Below, in pieces: positions 58,050-64,000 of a stretch of DNA of 64,000 nt; position 1 is the first letter of the stretch; each line of letters begins with the position of its first letter. The position numbers and the translations under genes were made by a program. Origin of the DNA: Vibrio fluminensis (GTDB lineage Bacteria; Pseudomonadota; Gammaproteobacteria; Enterobacterales; Vibrionaceae); assembly GCF_015278125.1 (NCBI RefSeq), contig NZ_JADILO010000001.1, positions 62,001-126,000 of the forward strand, written 5' to 3'. The notes below the pieces were generated by a model, which did not search any database, was not told the origin of the DNA, and saw only the letters and a program-made list of their open reading frames with translations.

Positions 58050-59291
58050 ATGACAACACAATCTTCTACCGCGACCATCAACGCGACTGCTCCGATTAAC
58101 AACGAGACTTCATGGCAAAAGAAAGCCATCCTTAGCGTTGCCTTCCTAATGGCGACAACGTCTGTTGGTCCTGGCTTCCTTACTCAAACCGCAGTTTTCA
58201 CTAATATCTACAAAGTAGATATGGCATTCCCTGTATTCGCTTCAATGTTTATCACTTTCGGTATCGTGATGAACCTATGGCGAATTGTTGGCGTATCTGG
58301 CCTACGCATCCAAGACATTGCAAACAAAGTCGCACCTGGCATGGGCTACGTGGTTGGCGTACTACTGGCACTCGGTGCTGTCGCGTTTAACTTCGGTAAC
58401 GTCAGTGGCTCGGCACTTGGTATCAATGTACTGACCGGCATCGACACCACTTGGGGCGCCCTATTTACGGGTCTTATCGGTAGCTTACTGTTCATTGTAC
58501 ACAACGCTTCTAAGCGCATGGACCAAATGGCGCGTTACCTTGGCTTGTTTATGATTGTGTTGATCGCTTATGTCGCAATGACAAGCCTTCCTCCAATGGG
58601 CGAAACGCTATCTGCAGCTGTTATGCCGAGCGATTTCGGTAGTCTACTACTACCAACACTCACCATCGTTGGTGGCGCTGTAGGCGGTTACTACACTGGT
58701 GCACAACGTCTAGTTGATATCGGTCTGCAAGGTCAAGAGAACGTTCCATCAATCAAAACGGCAGCTTGGGCGGGTATCTCAATTGCGGTTGTGATTCGAA
58801 TCCTACTGTTCCTTGCAGTATTTGGCGTAATCTCAGCTGGCGCGGTACTAGACTCATCAAACCCAGCCGCCGATGCGTTCCGTCAAGGTGCAGGTGAAAC
58901 GGGTTACTTCATCTTCGGTCTAGTGCTGTTTGTTGCCTCAATCACCTCGGTAGTTGGCAACTCATACATGGCAATCTCGCTTATCAAAACGCTGTTCCCT
59001 GTGGTAGCGCGTAACGAGAAAACATGGTGTGTAGCATTTATCCTAGTGACTAGCCTTGGCACAGTAACCATGAACATGCCCATTCTTCTGCTAATGCTAG
59101 CGGGTTTGGTAAACAGCATCATTCTACCAATCGTGTTAGGTATCGTACTGGCGGCTACTCGTCGTAAAGACATCATCGGTGACTACAAACACCCAGTTTA
59201 CCTAACTGCAATTGGTGCGGTAATCGTGGTGGTCATGGCTGCATCAAGCGTGACTAACATCAGTAACTTCGTTGCGAAGTTTATCGGCTAA
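58050..59291 (+). CDS. NRAMP-superfamily transporter lacking canonical metal motifs
   Basis: 413 residues from the ATG at 58050 (the TTG at 58038 is less likely). About eleven membrane helices, with an NRAMP-like layout. In true Mn/Fe NRAMPs, TM1 has DPGN and TM6 has MPH; here the matching places read VGPGFLTQT and GGAVGGYYTG, so the metal-binding Asp, Asn, Met and His are missing. It therefore probably moves another substrate. Relatives occur near 5-oxoproline and carboxylate metabolism genes in other bacteria. Monocistronic, with its own promoter, leader and terminator. Confidence 0.85.
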   Translation: MTTQSSTATINATAPINNETSWQKKAILSVAFLMATTSVGPGFLTQTAVFTNIYKVDMAFPVFASMFITFGIVMNLWRIVGVSGLRIQDIANKVAPGMGYVVGVLLALGAVAFNFGNVSGSALGINVLTGIDTTWGALFTGLIGSLLFIVHNASKRMDQMARYLGLFMIVLIAYVAMTSLPPMGETLSAAVMPSDFGSLLLPTLTIVGGAVGGYYTGAQRLVDIGLQGQENVPSIKTAAWAGISIAVVIRILLFLAVFGVISAGAVLDSSNPAADAFRQGAGETGYFIFGLVLFVASITSVVGNSYMAISLIKTLFPVVARNEKTWCVAFILVTSLGTVTMNMPILLLMLAGLVNSIILPIVLGIVLAATRRKDIIGDYKHPVYLTAIGAVIVVVMAASSVTNISNFVAKFIG

Positions 59292-59319
59292 AGCCGCAGG
59301 TATATAAGCCGAACGATTA

Positions 59320-59345
59320 AGAGCCGCATCTAGCGGCTCTTTTTT
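59320..59345. terminator. Terminator between the NRAMP-like and LysR genes
   Basis: AGAGCCGC-ATCTA-GCGGCTCT followed by TTTTTT; located between convergent genes. Confidence 0.88.
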
Positions 59346-59369
59346 ATCGGCGGTGAATCGGCTTCTAAT

Positions 59370-60242
59370 TCAATGAAAAGACTTAACGAACTCAATAAAG
59401 GTTCGATCCGCAATAGACAGATAACCCCCCTTTCGCCACGCCAACGCTAAATCGAGTTTTACCGGTTGTTCAAATGGCACACCAACGATATCCGCTTCAT
59501 GGTGAGTCACCAAGTCAAGCAGAGCCGTAATAGCAAACTCACGCCTTACAATACTTAATATTAAAGGCAGTAAGTTGGTTTCGAATGCGCATTCTAATTC
59601 AAGCTCATTCTCCTTCGCCTTCGCTTCTATATAGTCGCGATGGAAGTAACCTTCTTTAAACATCACTAAGTCTTGTTCAAAGAATTCATCAAAACGCACC
59701 GATTGTTTACTGGCAAAGGGATGATCTTTACCCACCACGGCCACCATTTCAGAATGCAAAAGGATATCCGTCTCCAAGTCATCAGGGACCTGCTTATCGA
59801 GATTGATGACCCCGATATCCAATTCGCCATTGAGTAACATTTTTCGAATAGAGCCGGTACCTGCATCCACTAAGGTCAGCTTTAAATTCGGATAGCGGCT
59901 TTTAAATGCCATTAGAACTTGGGGAAAGAAGTACGAGCCCATCATGCTCGGCGCGCCCAGTCTCACTTCCCCTTTCTCTAACCCTTTAAGCTCATCCATC
60001 GCGAGTTTGGCATCATCAATTTGTTGAAGTACCCGTTTGGCGTGTTTAAGCAATACCTTGCCCTCATCGGTGAGCTCGACCTTACGATCAGTGCGACGAA
60101 ACAAAGCCATACCCAGTTGCTGTTCAAACTTTTTAATCGAGATACTCAACGCAGGTTGAGCTATGTGGAGCGCTTTAGCCGCTTGGGTAAAGTGGCCGAA
60201 CTCGGCGACGGTGACAAAATGTTTGAGGTGTTTCGAGTCCAT
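59370..60242 (-). CDS. LysR-family transcriptional regulator
   Basis: 290 residues. N-terminal winged helix-turn-helix (HFVTVAEFGHFTQAAKALHI, then QPALSISIKKFE), then a substrate-binding domain (GEVRLGAPSMMGSYFFPQVL). Divergent from the MFS gene with 137 bp between them, the usual arrangement for a LysR regulator and its target and the same as E. coli ynfL-ynfM. Confidence 0.94.
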   Translation of the reverse strand: MDSKHLKHFVTVAEFGHFTQAAKALHIAQPALSISIKKFEQQLGMALFRRTDRKVELTDEGKVLLKHAKRVLQQIDDAKLAMDELKGLEKGEVRLGAPSMMGSYFFPQVLMAFKSRYPNLKLTLVDAGTGSIRKMLLNGELDIGVINLDKQVPDDLETDILLHSEMVAVVGKDHPFASKQSVRFDEFFEQDLVMFKEGYFHRDYIEAKAKENELELECAFETNLLPLILSIVRREFAITALLDLVTHHEADIVGVPFEQPVKLDLALAWRKGGYLSIADRTFIEFVKSFH

Positions 60243-60379
60243 ATTAAAAGTCCGTGTTTAACGTCAAGAATAGCAATTTTGATATATTTAATTTATTAGG
60301 TTGATAATTTTAATATATTTTATTAATCCACATATCACTGATAACTTGATCACATCTGTTATCTTTGCGTGCGTAAACC
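60243..60379. promoter_or_regulatory. LysR/MFS divergent promoter region
   Basis: 137 bp, very AT-rich, with repeated TTGATAT/TTGATAA-type blocks (TTGATATATTTAA near 60278, TTGATAATTTTAATATATTTT near 60301) that could be LysR binding half-sites. The exact T-N11-A operator cannot be picked out. Confidence 0.45.
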
Positions 60380-61594
60380 ATGATTGAACTTGGCACATCT
60401 CAATACAAGCGCGTAACCTTAAGCTTAGCTTTAGGTTCATTCTTAGTATTCTGTAATCTTTATCTTTTTCAGCCAATGCTGCCATTTATGGCGGACTATT
60501 TTTCAGTGTCAGAAACCCAAGTTAACTGGATATTCGCGGCATCGACACTCGCACTATCTATCTCTTTATTACCGTGGGCAATCAGTTCTGAAACCGTGGG
60601 ACGACGAGCTGTCATGCTGACTGGTTTATTCGCCATGCCCGTGATAGGTGCGCTGATGCTACTTGGCGAATCGTTATTGATGCTGGTCATTTTGCGTGCT
60701 CTGATGGGTGTTGCCCTTGCAGCCTTTGCTTCTGTTGCCGTGGCTTACATGGTCGAAGAGTTGAGCGCCAAAGCATTTAGCCAAGCGATTGGCACTTATA
60801 TCGCCGCGAACTCTCTCGGTGGGATTTGTGGTCGAATCGTGGGGGGAACTTTGACTGACACGCTGGGCTGGCAACAAGCGGTACTTGCTATGGCGGTGTT
60901 TACCATTATTGGCGCTCTCCTTGTCGCTTGGTTGCTTCCTCATCAGCAACACTTCAAGCCTCAAAAGGGTCTGCTGAGATATCATAATCGTGCAATTATC
61001 TCTCACCTAAAGAACCGCACTATTTGGCTTGCGATGCTGATTGGTTGCTTGAACTTTGCCCTGTTTGTTAACCTCTACTCGGTGATGGGGTTCCGTTTGG
61101 TTTCAGCGCCACATTATTTACCCATTGGTCTCGCTTCGCTGATCTTCCTCTGCTATCTAGCAGGTACATTGAGTTCAACTTTAACTTCAGCATGGACCAA
61201 TAAACACAACGCAATTTCTGGCATGATGCTGGGCACGGCTATCAGCCTAGCCGGTATGCTGGTTGCCTACTTCGATCATCTTCTATGGATGACGCTAGGG
61301 TTATTATTGATAAGCTTTGGCGCTTTCTTCACTCATACACTCGCTTATGGCTGGGTAAGTCAAAAAGCCAAGCGAGCCAAAGCAACCGCAACTGCACTCT
61401 ACCTTGTACACTATTATATTGGGGGTAGTATCGGCGGTTTTTTCCTGATTTATTGTTGGCAACACGGCGGTTGGCAAGCGGTAATCATGGGTGGCAGTGT
61501 GTTATACCTTGCGATTTTTATATTGTGCGCGCGCCTAGAAGCAAAAGACAAACTTCTCACCACGAATTCTGTTATTATTGACAACAAAAAATAA
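60380..61594 (+). CDS. MFS transporter (YnfM-like)
   Basis: 404 residues, twelve helices. MFS loop 2-3 motif variant SETVGRRAVML, then RALMGVALAAFASVAVAYM in TM4. It resembles the E. coli YnfM group of drug/sugar efflux proteins, always next to a LysR gene. The substrate is unknown. Ribosome site weak. DUF1415 gene starts 48 bp after. Confidence 0.9.
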   Translation: MIELGTSQYKRVTLSLALGSFLVFCNLYLFQPMLPFMADYFSVSETQVNWIFAASTLALSISLLPWAISSETVGRRAVMLTGLFAMPVIGALMLLGESLLMLVILRALMGVALAAFASVAVAYMVEELSAKAFSQAIGTYIAANSLGGICGRIVGGTLTDTLGWQQAVLAMAVFTIIGALLVAWLLPHQQHFKPQKGLLRYHNRAIISHLKNRTIWLAMLIGCLNFALFVNLYSVMGFRLVSAPHYLPIGLASLIFLCYLAGTLSSTLTSAWTNKHNAISGMMLGTAISLAGMLVAYFDHLLWMTLGLLLISFGAFFTHTLAYGWVSQKAKRAKATATALYLVHYYIGGSIGGFFLIYCWQHGGWQAVIMGGSVLYLAIFILCARLEAKDKLLTTNSVIIDNKK

Positions 61595-61642
61595 AACTAT
61601 CGTATCAATAAACAGCTTTTTGTTGTTCATTTGGGAAGCTCT

Positions 61643-62215
61643 ATGAATTGTCCACGCTCAACTCCGCAACTACCAGAAATCAAACAGCAAGTGAATCAAT
61701 GGCTGAATGATGTTGTTATCGGACTCAACTTGTGTCCTTTTGCGGCAAAACCACAACGAAATAAACAGATTGAGATTTTTGTTAGCCAAGCAACCGATGA
61801 TGAAGCTCTGCTAGAAGATATTTTTAGCCAACTGCTTCATCTCGATCATACCCCGGTCAAAGAGCTTGAAACGACACTCGTTGTCGCGCCGTATATGCTT
61901 GATGATTTTTGGGATTACAATATGTTCATTGACTGGGTTGAAGGCATTATCCAACAGCAAGGTTGGGACGGTATTTTCCAAGTTGCGACATTCCATCCAG
62001 ACTACTGTTTTGCAGACAGTGCTCCGGAAGATGCATCCAACTTAACTAATCGTGCGCCCTATCCGGTGTTTCACTTAATCCGTGAAGAAAGCATGGAAAA
62101 AGTGCTAAAACACTACCCGAATCCTGAAGCGATTCCTGAGACCAATATTGCACGTGTTGAATCATTAACGCCGCAAGAACGCTTACAGTTATTCCCTTAC
62201 CTATTTGGTCAGTAA
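61643..62215 (+). CDS. DUF1415 family protein
   Basis: 190 residues from the ATG at 61643, seven bases after GGGAAGC; a TTG at 61631 overlaps that site. Motifs VIGLNLCPFA, YNMFIDWVEG, FHPDYCFAD, NRAPYPVFHLIRE identify DUF1415, a conserved proteobacterial family of unknown function. The conserved Cys, His and Asp pattern hints at metal binding or catalysis (inference). Confidence 0.88.
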   Translation: MNCPRSTPQLPEIKQQVNQWLNDVVIGLNLCPFAAKPQRNKQIEIFVSQATDDEALLEDIFSQLLHLDHTPVKELETTLVVAPYMLDDFWDYNMFIDWVEGIIQQQGWDGIFQVATFHPDYCFADSAPEDASNLTNRAPYPVFHLIREESMEKVLKHYPNPEAIPETNIARVESLTPQERLQLFPYLFGQ

Positions 62216-62238
62216 CTGGTTGCTGCTCTAATTGTGCG

Positions 62239-62258
62239 CACATCCCCAAAAGGATGTG
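62239..62258 (+). terminator. Weak terminator-like hairpin after DUF1415
   Basis: CACATCC and GGATGTG around CCAAAA; only TGATTTCTT follows, so efficiency is uncertain. Confidence 0.5.
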
Positions 62259-62360
62259 TGATTTCTTACTCGAACAACTCACTAATTCGCGCCAATGCGT
62301 AGCGAGCCGAGCTCTGCTTTGTTAGTATTGCGCGAAATTTATATTTAGCGGAAAAATCGC

Positions 62361-62936
62361 ATGTACCTATCAAAACTGACTCAAGAAATCTTCGATCACC
62401 TTTACCGTGATATTAACGAATTCCGTAGTACTTTTGATCTGCCAGTTGCTTCACCTGAAAGCCTAGATGATAAAGCGGACACGTTACACACTTCTTTAGC
62501 TATCGAAGAGTTAACTGAGCTAGCGGAAGCAGACAACAAAACCGAACAAGCCGATGCGATTGTTGACAGCGTTTATGTTTTGATGGGACGTCTAGTTCAC
62601 CTCGGTAACGACAAAGTAGAAGATAACCTAGCGATCAGCTACCTAATCGACCTGTTGCTTAACGTTGCAGTTAACCGCGGCATCGACTTTATTCCTTGCT
62701 GGGATGAAGTACACTCAAGCAACATGAGTAAAGTATGCCGTAGCGAAAAAGAGTACGCAGACACTGAAGCGTATTACGCAGAACAAGGCATTAAGCTAAT
62801 GGCGGTACAAAAAGGTGATTATATCATCGCGAAATGTGCCGAAGATTTCGTCTCTGAAGCAAAAACAATTCGCCAAGGTAAGGTACTAAAATCTGTTTAC
62901 TACCGCCCTGCCGATCTAGCGCCACTAACTCGCTAA
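62361..62936 (+). CDS. MazG-like nucleoside triphosphate pyrophosphohydrolase
   Basis: 191 residues. An all-alpha PRA-PH/MazG fold is suggested by SLAIEELTELAEAD followed by EQADAIVDSVYVLMG, the ExxE...DxxD metal-binding pattern. It probably hydrolyses a (deoxy)nucleoside triphosphate or related compound to the monophosphate. The C-terminal half (DFIPCWDEVHSSNMSKVCR) is family-typical. The upstream region has an imperfect inverted repeat (62286-62296 with 62327-62336). Confidence 0.85.
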   Translation: MYLSKLTQEIFDHLYRDINEFRSTFDLPVASPESLDDKADTLHTSLAIEELTELAEADNKTEQADAIVDSVYVLMGRLVHLGNDKVEDNLAISYLIDLLLNVAVNRGIDFIPCWDEVHSSNMSKVCRSEKEYADTEAYYAEQGIKLMAVQKGDYIIAKCAEDFVSEAKTIRQGKVLKSVYYRPADLAPLTR

Positions 62937-62948
62937 TTTAATTATTCT

Positions 62949-62976
62949 AAGACCGCCTACTGGCGGTCTTTTTTTG
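62949..62976 (+). terminator. Rho-independent terminator after the MazG-like gene
   Basis: AAGACCGCC-TACT-GGCGGTCTTTTTTT. Confidence 0.9.
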
Positions 62977-62992
62977 CCATAAGGATCTTGGC

Positions 62993-63493
62993 ATGCAGCT
63001 CATTCTACTCAGCCTGCAACATACCCAGCAACTACTCAAATTCGAACAAAACAATCAACACTGGTTTGAGCAGCATATCGAAGCAAGAGCGAGTGATTTC
63101 TATTGTGAATTAGGTGTGCAAACCCACATTGCTGAACTGCTAATGGACCATACCTTAGGCAAGGCTCTCCCGATGCTTATCGTCGACAATAAGCAAAACA
63201 TAATTGGGCGTATAAACCTCCACAATATCCACCGAGGTAAGGCTTTTCTCGGCTATCGTTTAGGTGAACAATACATTGGTCAAGGGATCGCACAGTTAGC
63301 AGTACAAAAAATGTTGCCATTAGCGCGAGATAATCATGTCCAACGACTGGTTGCCATCGCCTCCAAGCAAAATATCGCGTCTCAGAAAGTACTCACTAAG
63401 TTGGGGTTTGTCGTTATACGTGATTTAGTCAACTTCACCCAAGTGCAAGGGACGACGCTCAACTGCACCGAATATCGACTAGCGTTGACTTAA
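62993..63493 (+). CDS. GNAT acetyltransferase (RimJ/RimL-like)
   Basis: 166 residues. The acetyl-CoA loop LGEQYIGQGIAQLAVQKML and SKQNIASQKVLTKLGFVV are the RimJ/RimL-type pattern, which acetylates protein N-termini or small molecules. Starts at ATG after AAGGATC. Convergent with the btuD-like gene, 5 bp apart. Confidence 0.9.
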   Translation: MQLILLSLQHTQQLLKFEQNNQHWFEQHIEARASDFYCELGVQTHIAELLMDHTLGKALPMLIVDNKQNIIGRINLHNIHRGKAFLGYRLGEQYIGQGIAQLAVQKMLPLARDNHVQRLVAIASKQNIASQKVLTKLGFVVIRDLVNFTQVQGTTLNCTEYRLALT

Positions 63494-63498
63494 CTAAG

Positions 63499-64000
63499 TC
63501 AATCAAACAGTAAGATTGATTTGCCATTGACATCAACACGTTCCACTTGAGTATTAAACACCTCACCGATCTGACTTGGGGTCAATACTTGCGATACGTC
63601 GCCAAAAGCTTGCATGACACCTTTATCAAGCAAAATTGCTTTCTTGGCATGCTTAAGGGTGCGATTAAGATCATGGTTCGACATCAATACCGTTAGCCCC
63701 ATCGAAGCGACCTTGTCAATTAATTGATAAAGCAAGGCTTCTTGACCAATATCAAGGGGAGCCGCTGGCTCATCTAATATCAGTAGCTGGGCATAAGGAT
63801 TTAGCGATGGCCAGATTTGCAAACAAATCGCACATAACCGCACACGCTGCCACTCACCACCTGATAATTGATGAATGCTGCGATGTAACTTGTCATCAAT
63901 TTGCAAAAGGTCGGCAAGCTCAGAGACAACCTGTTCTATTTTTGAGGTTTCATGCTTGGCGTTGGCTGGAATTGACAGAGCTAAGTAATGCGACACTTCT
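63499..64000 (-). CDS. btuD: Vitamin B12 ABC transporter ATPase BtuD, partial
   Basis: The frame continues past the right edge; only the C-terminal ~167 residues are present. Signature LSGGEWQRVRLC and Walker B LLILDEPAAPLDIGQ are visible, with switch MSNHDLNRTLKHA; the Walker A part lies outside. LSGGEWQRVRLA with DEP is characteristic of BtuD. It would power BtuC for cobalamin uptake. Confidence 0.85.
   Translation of the reverse strand, partial: EVSHYLALSIPANAKHETSKIEQVVSELADLLQIDDKLHRSIHQLSGGEWQRVRLCAICLQIWPSLNPYAQLLILDEPAAPLDIGQEALLYQLIDKVASMGLTVLMSNHDLNRTLKHAKKAILLDKGVMQAFGDVSQVLTPSQIGEVFNTQVERVDVNGKSILLFD

Overview
The window is chromosomal DNA of a gammaproteobacterium, almost certainly a Vibrio or close Vibrionaceae relative. 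This rests on protein-level recognition (RTX proteins with a VCA0849-type C-terminus, DUF2750, DUF1415, Vibrio-style MCPs) and on gene order: prc-proQ-msrC / letA-letB-rsmF and yccA-tusE-yccX-rlmI are enterobacterial/Vibrio blocks. About 59 protein genes are densely packed. I see no rRNA, tRNA, CRISPR array or intact transposon. Both ends cut a gene: prc at the left, a btuD-like ATPase at the right.

Layout. 1-9.6 kb: prc, proQ and msrC on the minus strand, and on the plus strand an ABC exporter, letA, letB (seven MCE domains) and rsmF, with a 61-bp triple repeat before rsmF and a possible small RNA after it. 9.8-15.4 kb: a CvfB/YitL-like S1 protein, an unknown two-helix membrane protein, a DUF4442 protein, an AroH-type DAHP synthase, YajQ and a siroheme-type dehydrogenase with a decayed methyltransferase tail. 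15.8-20.1 kb: a four-gene general amino-acid ABC transporter (aapJQMP type). 20.4-24.6 kb: yccA, tusE, yccX, a chemoreceptor and rlmI.

24.7-32.4 kb: a cell-surface locus. Two large type I secreted proteins (723 and 951 residues) share a roughly 170-residue module that I do not recognise. The larger looks like a miniature LapA adhesin, with a retention module and a dialanine LapG-type site. Divergent from them are a TolC-family channel and an OmpA-like lipoprotein; no secretion ATPase or membrane-fusion gene is present. 32.5-40.5 kb: DUF2750, a TPR-GGDEF sensor, queC/queE, a second chemoreceptor, a periplasmic Nudix hydrolase fused to a decayed PAP2 membrane domain, and a GNAT enzyme.

41-47.5 kb: tctCBA carboxylate transporter, convergent with a 1046-residue HD-GYP protein carrying its own solute-binding domain. 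47.7-52.9 kb: a TolC/HlyD/two ABC-2 permease efflux operon with no ATPase gene, led by an 18-bp palindrome, then a small P-loop kinase. 53-57.8 kb: metA with a MetJ box, a PilF-like lipoprotein, a 267-bp MITE-like element that supplies the end of rlmF, a YgjP-like metallopeptidase, a glutaredoxin and a GNAT enzyme. 58-64 kb: an NRAMP-superfamily transporter lacking the metal-binding motifs, behind a strong promoter and a structured leader; a LysR/MFS divergent pair; DUF1415; a MazG-like pyrophosphohydrolase; a GNAT enzyme; the btuD fragment.

Best candidates for something undescribed: the shared module in the two RTX-type proteins, the Nudix-PAP2 fusion, the ATPase-less ABC-2 operon, and the NRAMP-like transporter with its leader. 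All family names come from reading motifs and remembered family features; no database search was possible.
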